Positions 1-6,830 of a DNA stretch of 34,700 bases are shown piece after piece. Each line of letters starts with the position of its first letter. Within the stretch, counting starts at the first letter, position 1. Location of the stretch: IMG/VR virus record IMGVR_UViG_3300017963_007645, positions 1-34,700 of that record, one strand, 5' to 3'. Source of the stretch: a virus. The notes under the pieces are model-generated. The model saw nothing but the letters and a program-made list of their open reading frames with translations, had not been told where the DNA came from and did no database searches. Made by a program: the position numbers and the translations under genes.

Positions 1-1
1 A

Positions 2-370
2 ATGACAAGGAAGACACCACAGCAGAAACCGTTCGGCCAGGTACTCCGCGACAAGAGAATCGAAAAGGGTTACAGCTTGCGAAAGTTCGCCAAGATGGTT
101 GGCATCAGTCCGACATATCTGTCGCAGGTCGAACAGGTGAACGTCGATCCGCCAACCGCCGACCGTGTGAAACGGATGGCGGAAATCCTCGAAGAAAATG
201 TGGACGAGTGGACGGCGCTGGCCGGTCGTGTACCACAGGACCTGCCGGAGATCATTCAGTCGGAGCCAACCGAAATGCCCGAACTGCTCCGCGAGGCCCA
301 CGGTTTGACCGCCGAGCAATTGCGGAAGCTCCGTGACCAAATCAAGCGACTCCGAAAGGAGGATGAGTGA
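2..370 (+). CDS. XRE/Cro-CI family helix-turn-helix regulator
   Basis: This is a DNA-binding repressor-type protein of 122 aa. Residues about 12-66 form an HTH_3 domain: the segment FGQVLRDKRIEKGYSLRKFA, then MVGISPTYLSQVEQ, is the typical helix-turn-helix with the recognition helix around SPTYLSQVE. The C-terminal third is charged and probably dimerises or binds the neighbouring peptidase. The start ATG lies two bases from the window edge, so an upstream start cannot be excluded. Its stop overlaps the next gene (GTG at 367), which codes for an ImmA-like peptidase. That pairing is known from temperate phages and ICEs, where ImmA cleaves the repressor. I infer that this is the lysogeny or operon repressor; its targets could be the palindromes at 3591-3627. 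Family certain, exact role inferred. Confidence 0.88.
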   Translation: MTRKTPQQKPFGQVLRDKRIEKGYSLRKFAKMVGISPTYLSQVEQVNVDPPTADRVKRMAEILEENVDEWTALAGRVPQDLPEIIQSEPTEMPELLREAHGLTAEQLRKLRDQIKRLRKEDE

Positions 371-1137
371 TAGACATGCCGCGACGACGTTCATCGCCAG
401 GTCGGCAGGTTCCATATCTGCCCAAGCGGCACATCGAAGATGAGGCTGCGCTGTTGCTGGCCGAGTACGGCAACAAACACGGCCAGGTTACAGCGCCCCC
501 GATCCCAATTGACGAAATCGTGGAACTCTACCTGGATCTGAGGCTCGAACTGAGAGACATGCAGCAGTTGTTCGGCTTCGCAGACGTCCACGGCGCCCTT
601 TGGGTCAATGAACGCCGGGTAGGCATCGACCAGTCGCTCGATCCCGATCAGTGGCCAGCGAAGATTGGTCGCTATCATTTCACGTTGGCGCACGAGGCTG
701 GCCACTGGCGGCTTCATCGACAGATCTATATGAGCCGGGCGGACCAACGCTCGTTGTTGCCTGACAGAGGTGAGCGACCCGGCTACATCTGCCGGTCGAG
801 CGAGGCGAAGAAACCGATCGAGTGGCAGGCAGATTTCTTCGCCGCAAACTTGATGATGCCCCGCGAGATGGTCAATCGCGCTTGGCACGAGTGGCACGGC
901 AGCATGGAACAGATCGCGTTGGACGACCTCCGTCCGAAGCAGCGCGAGATCCTGATCGCCGAAACGCTCCGTCGCGGCGGGACCAAGTTCGGCGACAACG
1001 CCACCCACGACATGATGCTCGAACACACGGCCCGCCCCCTTGCCGAACGATTCCAGGTATCGGCCGAGGCCATGCGGATTCGGCTTGAAGAACTGAAGCT
1101 CCTGGTTCGGAAAAGAGAAGCAACGCTGTTCGACTGA
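367..1137 (+). CDS. ImmA/IrrE family metallopeptidase
   Basis: A zinc metallopeptidase of 256 aa, predicted to cleave an XRE-type repressor, as ImmA of ICEBs1 does. The HExxH motif is present as HEAGH (residues 109-113). The family's downstream glutamate is at E152 in EWQADFFAANLMMP, the usual ExxAxxFAxxLLMP signature. The start used is GTG at 367, inside the GGATGAGTGA overlap with the XRE gene. An ATG at 376 is the alternative and would remove only three residues. Translational coupling with the repressor is likely. A basic N-terminal stretch (PRRRSSPGRQ) precedes the catalytic domain. No sign of damage to the active site. The family call is strong; cleavage of the adjacent repressor is inferred from known pairs. 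Confidence 0.9.
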   Translation: MIDMPRRRSSPGRQVPYLPKRHIEDEAALLLAEYGNKHGQVTAPPIPIDEIVELYLDLRLELRDMQQLFGFADVHGALWVNERRVGIDQSLDPDQWPAKIGRYHFTLAHEAGHWRLHRQIYMSRADQRSLLPDRGERPGYICRSSEAKKPIEWQADFFAANLMMPREMVNRAWHEWHGSMEQIALDDLRPKQREILIAETLRRGGTKFGDNATHDMMLEHTARPLAERFQVSAEAMRIRLEELKLLVRKREATLFD

Positions 1138-1209
1138 GCGGCGAAATTTTTTTCAACGCAGTGTTTACGGTTTAGTTTACATGGACGCCATTTATGAAGG
1201 GACACAAAC
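1138..1209 (+). promoter_or_regulatory. AT-rich gap, possible internal promoter
   Basis: This 72-base gap is the most AT-rich stretch of the first operon. It holds a run of seven T residues near 1147 and a direct repeat GTTTAC-GGTTTA-GTTTAC. Downstream lies CATTTATGAAGGGA, which includes the ribosome-binding site of the next gene. It could be a promoter for the two unknown genes downstream. No clear -35/-10 pair can be asserted. Confidence 0.3.
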
Positions 1210-2421
1210 ATGGCAAATTTCGATCCGAAACGGATCCTTCGGCAGACATCGAACCATCTGCTGGACGACCTGTTCCAGGCGCATGGCCACGAATTGGAAG
1301 TGCCCTGGGAAGACCTGAAACAAACTCAGGTCGATGAAATCTTTGATGCTTGGCAAGCGTTGCCCGAACATGAACGGCGGGCGATCGAGATCGTTCTGCA
1401 TGAAGTCAACGAGATGGCCACCGAGGATGGCGTGCGGGCCATCGTGGAGGAGGCCAATGATCAGGCCAACGAGGAACTTGTCGAGGAGATCGAGGAGTAC
1501 GACAGCCGCTACGACAAAGCGGTGTGGACGTACATAAAGGCTCGCGACGTTTGGGATGTGGCCGTTCGCTTCGCACGGGCTGACAGTCTCTCGCGTGGAC
1601 GCTATTGGATCAAACGCATGGACATTCCGACGGAAGAGCCGGACACCAGCGATGAAACAATCGCGGAACTGGAGAAGGCGCTGTCAGCATTTTTCCTGAT
1701 GACGCAGGCCCGCGGGCGGCTTTGCAGGATCGAACATTATGTCCGGGCCAGCGGTACGGACTATTTCTTCGCCTATTTGGACGACTACGCCGACACTTAC
1801 ATTAACTTCGATGAGGAAGGAGGGTTCGCCCGCACGCCGGAGCGCCGCGCTTTCGAGGTCGTGTTCGTCTACGATCGGGAACACGGCACTCTCGAAATGT
1901 ACGCCCGAGGCGGCAAAAGGGTGAACGAACCGCTTCAGGAAATCTTCTGTCGCGTAATTCTCGGTGAAGAACTTGGGCCGGAGGATCGGGACTCGCATCC
2001 TTACGAGCTAAACGGACTGATTAGCCGGCATTTCGCGTTCCCCACAGATCCCGAAGACGGGATCGAGAGTGTGCGAATCCGGAAGCTCCGCCTTACGGTC
2101 AAGGGTATGTCGCGGCGACGGATTATGTTGGAAGCCGATCCCGACGCGGGGCCGGACGACATCTACGATATGATGGAACAGTACCTGGACCAGGAACGCA
2201 TCCCGGCATCCATCTTGAACGTCACGCAAGCGGGGTTCAAACTCACGTTCGACCAACAGGAGGGCGAACGACGGCGATCGCTTTCGTTCGAGGTGTCCTA
2301 CCCGAACTCAAGCAACCTGAAAAGCAAGCCGGAACGGCTTCGTGATATTGGCGAGAAGTACCTCAGGAATTGGGGAGTTGATCGTGCCGCAGGTCTTGAA
2401 GACACTGTCGCAGCTACTTAG
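1210..2421 (+). CDS. hypothetical protein, acidic, 403 aa
   Basis: I do not recognise a family. The protein is strongly acidic in its N-terminal third (EEANDQANEELVEEIEEYD around residues 80-100), which is probably helical or coiled. A central part is rich in aromatic residues (YFFAYLDDYADTYINFDEEGG), and a C-terminal part alternates beta-type strands and basic residues. No signal peptide or membrane segment is visible. The start is ATG 1210 with GAAGGGA 8-14 bases upstream. It follows the repressor/peptidase pair and overlaps the next gene by 38 bases, so the four genes look like one operon ending at the terminator at 3697-3743. XRE-ImmA pairs often accompany toxin or defence genes. A role of that kind is possible but has no direct support here. 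Confidence 0.75.
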   Translation: MANFDPKRILRQTSNHLLDDLFQAHGHELEVPWEDLKQTQVDEIFDAWQALPEHERRAIEIVLHEVNEMATEDGVRAIVEEANDQANEELVEEIEEYDSRYDKAVWTYIKARDVWDVAVRFARADSLSRGRYWIKRMDIPTEEPDTSDETIAELEKALSAFFLMTQARGRLCRIEHYVRASGTDYFFAYLDDYADTYINFDEEGGFARTPERRAFEVVFVYDREHGTLEMYARGGKRVNEPLQEIFCRVILGEELGPEDRDSHPYELNGLISRHFAFPTDPEDGIESVRIRKLRLTVKGMSRRRIMLEADPDAGPDDIYDMMEQYLDQERIPASILNVTQAGFKLTFDQQEGERRRSLSFEVSYPNSSNLKSKPERLRDIGEKYLRNWGVDRAAGLEDTVAAT

Positions 2422-3568
2422 ATCGCCAGCGACTTTGCTCACCGCCGACGAGTTGAATGAGATCGACGACCACGCTCGCGGCGTGCTGATCGACTTGCAA
2501 GTGTTTGTGCCGGCGCAGACCGCGAGGCATGTCGTTTGCGATCAGTGCCATGAAGGCCATGTCGAAGAGGTGTCCCGGGTTTCAAGGCCTGAGGGCGGCC
2601 CGGGCTTCTTCATCAGTTGCCCGGAGGCCGGCTGGGTCTCAGTAGACCCCTCAAGGCTGTGCCAGTGGAAACCGGATGTCACACGATTGGCCTCGTTGCT
2701 CGCGGAAGCCATTGGAACTGGAAACGCCGCCGAGCCCATCATCCGAGATTCGGCTTGGAGGATTGGCGACATCACGATCGCTGGCGGCGTTTACGGCGTG
2801 TTCCTGATTTGCCCGAATGAGCATGACGCAGCAGACTTGGTGACGAAGTTTCGGAAGACATGCCCACCAGAGTCTTCTATTCTTGTTCTGGCGAATGATA
2901 CCGATGTTGTGGCGAATGAGTTTGCCGCTGCGGTTCCGCTGTGCGCGGCGTTTCAGTGGGACGGCGAACAACTCGAACTCAATCATCCCCGCGTTCGATC
3001 ACTACTCCGAGCAGAAATCGCCAAGTCGGAGTTCGTGTTTCAGCGCAGTGCCCATTTCTGGATCCTAAGGTTCGACGGGGCGACGAAGCACTTCAAGGAT
3101 TCCGCAGGGATGACTTACATCGCACGTCTGCTCGCCGAACCGTTCCGCGATATTCCGGCCGTTTCTCTGCTGGCAGCTCGTGCCGACATCGACCCACGAA
3201 TTGCATCCGGGTCATCAGGAGAAATCTTGGATGACGAAGCGCGGAAAACGTACAAGGAACGCTACCAGGGCTTGCAGGCAGACCTCTCCGAGGCGGAGAA
3301 CAACAACGACACCGCTCAAGTCGAGAAACTGCAGACGGAAATGGACCAGTTAACCACCGAACTCGCCAGAGCCACGGGCCTGGGCGGTCACAGTCGTGAG
3401 AAGACGGACGCCGAAAAAGTGCGGAAATCTGTTTCCATGGCTGTAACACGCGATGTTTCCAAGATCGAATCTGAGCACAAACCCCTGGCCCGCCATCTCA
3501 CTGCGTTCATCTCCATGGGCCGGGTCTTCCGGTACTCGCCGGAGAATCCCATCGACTGGCTGACCTAG
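2384..3568 (+). CDS. hypothetical protein with Cys cluster and coiled coil
   Basis: An unrecognised protein of about 394 aa. Near the N-terminus there is a CDQCHEGH motif followed by two further cysteines (SCPEAG and RLCQWK), a plausible zinc site. Later there is a predicted coiled coil (YKERYQGLQADLSEAENN onward). The C-terminal end has the pattern ARHLTAFISMGRVFRYSPE, which resembles a tail seen in some winged-helix regulators and ATPases. The frame is open from GTG 2342. I chose GTG 2384 because GGGGAG lies six bases before it and the overlap with the upstream gene shrinks to 38 bases. It is the last gene before a strong terminator. It may work with the 403-aa neighbour; function unknown. 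Confidence 0.72.
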   Translation: MPQVLKTLSQLLRSPATLLTADELNEIDDHARGVLIDLQVFVPAQTARHVVCDQCHEGHVEEVSRVSRPEGGPGFFISCPEAGWVSVDPSRLCQWKPDVTRLASLLAEAIGTGNAAEPIIRDSAWRIGDITIAGGVYGVFLICPNEHDAADLVTKFRKTCPPESSILVLANDTDVVANEFAAAVPLCAAFQWDGEQLELNHPRVRSLLRAEIAKSEFVFQRSAHFWILRFDGATKHFKDSAGMTYIARLLAEPFRDIPAVSLLAARADIDPRIASGSSGEILDDEARKTYKERYQGLQADLSEAENNNDTAQVEKLQTEMDQLTTELARATGLGGHSREKTDAEKVRKSVSMAVTRDVSKIESEHKPLARHLTAFISMGRVFRYSPENPIDWLT

Positions 3569-3590
3569 CTTCAGCCCTCTCGCCGGAGTT

Positions 3591-3627
3591 GCCACACGCT
3601 TTGTGGCAATGCCACACGAGTTGTGGC
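3591..3627. repeat. tandem palindromes, candidate operator
   Basis: Two 17-bp inverted repeats of the form GCCACA-N5-TGTGGC lie at 3591-3607 and 3611-3627. The period is 20 bp, close to two helical turns. They sit just after the last gene of the first operon and before the rightward early gene at 3761. Twofold symmetry plus helical phasing suits a dimeric repressor. I infer the XRE protein as a candidate ligand. Confidence 0.6.
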
Positions 3628-3696
3628 GCCCCATCCCCAGAGGCTATGGCCCGGCGAATCCATAGACTGGCAACATCCGCCATCCAGGCGGTGCAA

Positions 3697-3743
3697 CGCC
3701 CCGAGAAGAGCCTTTCGCCGGGCCCGCTTCTCGGGGCGTTTTT
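3697..3743 (+). terminator. rho-independent terminator
   Basis: A perfect 12-bp stem (CGCCCCGAGAAG at 3697-3708 pairing with 3727-3738) encloses an 18-base loop and is followed at once by TTTTT (3739-3743). It faces rightward and would end the operon 2-3568. It also lies between the palindromes and the gene at 3761, so any transcript started at the palindromes would cross it. Two small hairpins precede it (CTATGG/CCATAG at 3644-3665 and CCGCC/GGCGG at 3677-3691). Confidence 0.85.
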
Positions 3744-3760
3744 CATTTAAAGGGTCCGGT

Positions 3761-4081
3761 ATGGACAAACAGAAGTCGTCTCTTCCCGAACCGCGTCGGC
3801 GTATCGTCGAGCTGATGCAAAAGGTCAACTTCGGCCGCATCGAGAACCTGGTCGTGCGGAATGGCCAACCGGTGCTTTCGCCGTCGCCGCGCATCGTCCG
3901 CGAGGTGAAGTTCGGCGGTGAAAACGGCCCGCGCCCGGAAGCCTCGATCGAGGACTTCGCGCTTAAGGCCCAGGTCGTCGAATTGTTCCGCTACATGGAC
4001 GAACTTCACGACGGCGTGATCGGCGTCCTCGAAATCAAGCATGGCCTACCCTTCCGCATGGCCGTGGAGGACGCCGCCTGA
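3761..4081 (+). CDS. hypothetical protein, 106 aa
   Basis: A small soluble protein without recognised domain. The open frame extends upstream to 3623, but that part runs through the terminator and hairpins. I chose ATG 3761, which follows the terminator directly and gives a sensible protein starting MDKQKSSLPEPRRR. The ribosome-binding site is weak (AAAGGGT, 3749-3755). The protein has a basic N-terminus, a beta-like middle (NLVVRNGQPVLSP) and a helical C-terminus ending in a hydrophobic stretch. Its place as first gene of the rightward early block suggests an early regulatory or helper role, but that is only context. Confidence 0.7.
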   Translation: MDKQKSSLPEPRRRIVELMQKVNFGRIENLVVRNGQPVLSPSPRIVREVKFGGENGPRPEASIEDFALKAQVVELFRYMDELHDGVIGVLEIKHGLPFRMAVEDAA

Positions 4082-4154
4082 CTGTCGGGCTAGGCCCCCG
4101 CTGCAAAGTCACTGTTTCCAATGTTTGTTTCCTGACAATTTGCCGGCCGCGAAG

Positions 4155-4204
4155 TGGAGGCGATTGTGGGCGACGCCAACTCGGCGTAACTCGCATCGCC
4201 TCCA
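4155..4204. other. nested inverted repeat in intergenic region
   Basis: TGGAGGCGAT at 4155-4164 pairs with ATCGCCTCCA at 4195-4204 (10 bp). Inside its 30-base loop a second stem, ACGCC/GGCGT (4173-4177 and 4183-4187), is present. The sequence after it is TTTCTCTT, so it may be an imperfect terminator after the 106-aa gene. Alternatively it is a structured leader of the sigma-factor transcript. The whole gap 4082-4282 otherwise contains no credible gene. Confidence 0.45.
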
Positions 4205-4253
4205 TTTCTCTTGGCCTGCAATCCTGCCGTTCGTCGGTCGTTGCCCACGCACC

Positions 4254-4273
4254 TCTCCTCGGCCGCGAGGAGA
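4254..4273 (+). promoter_or_regulatory. hairpin covering the sigma-factor ribosome-binding site
   Basis: TCTCCTCG (4254-4261) pairs perfectly with CGAGGAGA (4266-4273) across a four-base loop, GCCG. The downstream arm contains the GAGGAG ribosome-binding site of the gene starting at 4283, with ten bases between it and the ATG. Folding would hide the site, so this is a candidate translational switch. Confidence 0.55.
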
Positions 4274-4282
4274 AGAAACCCA

Positions 4283-4870
4283 ATGGGTATCGACCAACAT
4301 CTTGAAGATCGTGATTCGTTTGCTTCCCAACTCATCCGCCAAAAGGCACGGCAGCTCGTCCGGCACCCCGGCTTCACCAAGTCGGACCGTCCGGACATCG
4401 AGCAGGAACTGGCCATCGAGCTGGTCCAGAAATACGACCAGTTTGATCCGAAGCGTGCCCGTGAGACGACGTTCATCGCTCGAGTGATCGAGCACAAGGC
4501 CGTCTCGTTGGTCCGCGCCCGCCAGGCCGAGAAGCGGCACTTCCGCCGCAACGGCACATCGCTGAACGAGACGGTCTCGGACGGCGAGGGCGGGACCGTT
4601 GAGCGCGCCCAGACAGTCGACGCCGCCAGCGCAAAGCGGCACACGGGTCAGGCCCCGCGCACCGATGAGGAAGTGGCCCGGCTGAAACTCGACATCGACG
4701 AGGTGATCGAAACGCTCCCGGCGGATCTGAGGAAGCTCGCCGAGATGCTGACCGAAATGACCGAGTACGCCGCCTCGCAGCAGCTCGGCAAATCGCGCCG
4801 GCAGGTGGCCAACGACGTGGCCCGGTTGCGCGAGCGATTCGAGGACACAGGCCTGCGTGATTATCTGTAG
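4283..4870 (+). CDS. sigma-70-like RNA polymerase sigma factor
   Basis: This 195-aa protein looks like an ECF-type sigma factor that would redirect host RNA polymerase to phage promoters. Residues about 15-80 match region 2: an acidic helix SDRPDIEQELAIEL, then KYDQFDPKRARETTFIARVI and a basic end VSLVRARQAEKRHFRR. After a Ser/Thr/Gly-rich linker, residues about 135-190 match region 4, with IETLPADLRKLAEML and the helix-turn-helix YAASQQLGKSRRQVANDVAR. The frame is open from 4211. ATG 4283 is preferred because GAGGAG lies ten bases upstream and the domain begins there. That site lies within a hairpin. Candidate targets are the three repeated leftward promoters at 14483-17760, which is inference. 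Confidence 0.78.
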   Translation: MGIDQHLEDRDSFASQLIRQKARQLVRHPGFTKSDRPDIEQELAIELVQKYDQFDPKRARETTFIARVIEHKAVSLVRARQAEKRHFRRNGTSLNETVSDGEGGTVERAQTVDAASAKRHTGQAPRTDEEVARLKLDIDEVIETLPADLRKLAEMLTEMTEYAASQQLGKSRRQVANDVARLRERFEDTGLRDYL

Positions 4871-4947
4871 ACACGCGGACAACGCGAGAAACCGCTGCGT
4901 ATGTAACCCAGTAGCCAGCCGACGTTCTTCTCACTCGGAGATTCACG

Positions 4948-5253
4948 ATGAGCAGAGAAATCTACAAGTACGTTTTCGATTCGTCCGTCGATATCGCGGA
5001 CGTCGAAACGTCGCTGCTGCTGGCGTTGCTCGCTACGGAGAGCTTGCACGGTGAATCGCAGGTGCGGCTGGAGGCGGCCCATGCCCTGGACGCCGAAGGC
5101 CGCGCCTGCGTCATCGATGCCGGCGGTGACGTCGGCCGTGACCTGAACCGCCTGTTTGTCGGATTCGTTCGTCGCGAGTTCGGCGAGGACGCCTTCCGCG
5201 TGGAACGCGTGGACCGACATCCCAACTGCAAACCCGAAGAGGTAGCCGCATGA
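4948..5253 (+). CDS. conserved hypothetical phage protein, 101 aa
   Basis: A small acidic protein whose sequence falls into strand-helix units (IYKYVFDSSVDIADVETSLLL, then helices around SQVRLEAAHALDAEGRACVI). No catalytic motif is visible. ATG 4948 follows CTCGGAG with suitable spacing. Its last codons overlap the start of the ATPase gene (ATGA-type overlap at 5250-5253), so the two are probably translationally coupled. This position, directly before a Sak4-like ATPase and a DUF669 protein, suggests a role in phage recombination or replication. I see no direct proof. Confidence 0.75.
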   Translation: MSREIYKYVFDSSVDIADVETSLLLALLATESLHGESQVRLEAAHALDAEGRACVIDAGGDVGRDLNRLFVGFVRREFGEDAFRVERVDRHPNCKPEEVAA

Positions 5254-6035
5254 CATTGCTTTCGCGCATCGAGCGCGGCCGGACGCCAATGCCGCCTCGA
5301 ATCCTCACCTACGGCGTGGAAGGTATTGGCAAGAGTACGTTCGCATCGGAGTCGCCCCGGCCGATTTTCATTCAGACCGAAGACGGGCTGGGGCAAATCG
5401 AATGCGACAAGTTTCCCCTGGCCAGTTCGTTTGAGGAAGTGCATCAAGCGCTCGGCGAACTGCACACGGAGAATCACGACTTTGAGACGGTCGTGATCGA
5501 TTCGCTGGACTGGCTCGAGCGGCTGATCTGGGACGCCGTCTGCAAGGAATACGGCGTCAAGTCGATCGAGAAGGCCGACGGCGGTTACGCCCGTGGCTAT
5601 AGCCACGCCCTGGTCTACTGGCGGCAGATCGTCGACGGGCTCAATGCCCTGCGGAACAACCGCAACATGGTCGTGCTGCTGATCGCGCACACCAAGGTCG
5701 AACGGTTCGAGGACCCTGAATCTTCGGCCTACGACCGCTATTCGCCGCGATTGCACAAACACGCCGCGGCCCTCATCTCCGAGTGGTGCGATGCGGTGCT
5801 TTTCGCCACCCGCAAAATCCGCACCCAAACCGAGGACGCCGGCTTCAACCGCAAGCGGACCATCGCCAACGCCATCGGCAAGGACGGTGGTGAGCGAATC
5901 CTCCGCTGCATCGGCGGCCCTTCATGCATTGCCAAGAACCGTTTCGGGATCGTCGAGGAGTTGCCGTTGTCATGGGCAGCATTCATGACGGCCCTCACCA
6001 ACAACCAATCGTCTGGAGAAAAGACACATGGCTGA
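5250..6035 (+). CDS. RecA-like/Sak4-type AAA ATPase
   Basis: A 261-aa P-loop ATPase of the phage nucleotide-binding type (AAA_24, Sak4-like), expected to act in single-strand annealing or recombination-dependent replication. The Walker A motif is GVEGIGKST (residues 22-30). The Walker B strand is FETVVIDSLDWLE, and a later strand is MVVLLIAHTKVERFE, which resembles the RecA-core sensor region. It lies directly before a DUF669 protein, a RusA resolvase and a helicase, the classic company of Sak4. ATG 5250 overlaps the upstream stop. There is an 8-base overlap with the gene at 6028. The core family is sure; the exact recombination activity is inferred from relatives. Confidence 0.88.
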   Translation: MTLLSRIERGRTPMPPRILTYGVEGIGKSTFASESPRPIFIQTEDGLGQIECDKFPLASSFEEVHQALGELHTENHDFETVVIDSLDWLERLIWDAVCKEYGVKSIEKADGGYARGYSHALVYWRQIVDGLNALRNNRNMVVLLIAHTKVERFEDPESSAYDRYSPRLHKHAAALISEWCDAVLFATRKIRTQTEDAGFNRKRTIANAIGKDGGERILRCIGGPSCIAKNRFGIVEELPLSWAAFMTALTNNQSSGEKTHG

Positions 6036-6483
6036 TCTACGCGGATTTGACGCGAACCAGGTGGAACCGTCCGCCGATTTCGAGCCCATTCCGGCCGGCA
6101 AGTACGAGGCGGTGATCACCGAATCGGAGATGAAGCCGACCAAGGCCGGCACTGGCCACTATCTGCAACTCACCTTCCAGGTCATCGAAGGCGAATTCAA
6201 GAACCGGTTTCTGTGGGCCCGCCTGAACCTCGACAACCCGAATGCGACGGCCGTTCAGATCGCCCGGGCAGAACTGTCGGCCATCTGCCGCGCGGTAGCC
6301 GTGATGGCGCCTAACGATTCGACCGAGCTGCACAACCTGCCCTTGGTGATTTCCGTCAAGTGCAAGAAGCGTGAAGACACGGGCGAGATCGCCAACGAGA
6401 TCCGGGGCTATTCGCAGAAAAAGGAACCAGAGGTGGCCGCCGCGTCCAACGGGAACAACACGCCGCCCTGGAAACGTTCGTGA
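6028..6483 (+). CDS. DUF669 family protein, probable ssDNA-binding partner
   Basis: A 151-aa protein that matches DUF669 by pattern: FEPIPAGKYEAVITESEMKP near residues 18-37, then TGHYLQLTFQVIEGEFKNR and a conserved NLDNPN turn. The family is an OB-fold-like phage protein usually coded beside Sak/Erf/Sak4 annealing proteins, and it is thought to bind single-stranded DNA. The C-terminus is low in complexity (EVAAASNGNNTPPWKRS), as in many SSB-like tails. The start ATG 6028 has GGAGAA upstream and overlaps the ATPase gene by eight bases. Its stop overlaps the RusA start. Confidence 0.85.
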   Translation: MADLRGFDANQVEPSADFEPIPAGKYEAVITESEMKPTKAGTGHYLQLTFQVIEGEFKNRFLWARLNLDNPNATAVQIARAELSAICRAVAVMAPNDSTELHNLPLVISVKCKKREDTGEIANEIRGYSQKKEPEVAAASNGNNTPPWKRS

Positions 6484-6830
6484 TGCTCAGGTTTGAACTG
6501 CCCTATCCGCCGTCCATCAACCATTACTGGCGCCGGGTCGGGCCGCGAACACTAATCAGCCGCGAGGGTCGCCGTTTCCGCGAGCGTGTGGTGGCGATCC
6601 TCGCGGCCCTCCACATCCGGCCGCTGAAGGGAAAGTTGGCGGTCCACGTCGAGGTCTTTCCGCCCGACCGGCGTCGTCGTGACATCGATAACGTCCAAAA
6701 AGCCTTGCTCGATGCACTCGAACACGGCGGCGCTTACGCCGACGACAGCCAGATCGTCAAGCTCACGATCGAAAAAGGCGAACCGGTCGTCGGCGGCAAA
6801 ACACTGGTTCGCATTCGGAATGCTGAATGA
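6483..6830 (+). CDS. rusA: RusA-family Holliday junction resolvase
   Basis: A 115-aa endonuclease that resolves Holliday junctions. The N-terminal segment ELPYPPSINHYWRR is the RusA signature. The catalytic aspartates are visible as D67 and D69 in RRDIDNVQKALLDAL and D87/D88 in GAYADDSQI, the same layout as in E. coli RusA. The length is typical. The start is taken as ATG 6483 within a TGATG overlap with the upstream gene; GTG 6480 is possible. It is followed with a 4-base overlap by the helicase gene. All key residues are present. Confidence 0.93.
   Translation: MLRFELPYPPSINHYWRRVGPRTLISREGRRFRERVVAILAALHIRPLKGKLAVHVEVFPPDRRRRDIDNVQKALLDALEHGGAYADDSQIVKLTIEKGEPVVGGKTLVRIRNAE

Noticed and set aside
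4109-4882. 257-codon leftward open frame
   Set aside because: Antisense to the sigma-like factor and runs through structured intergenic DNA; no motif.
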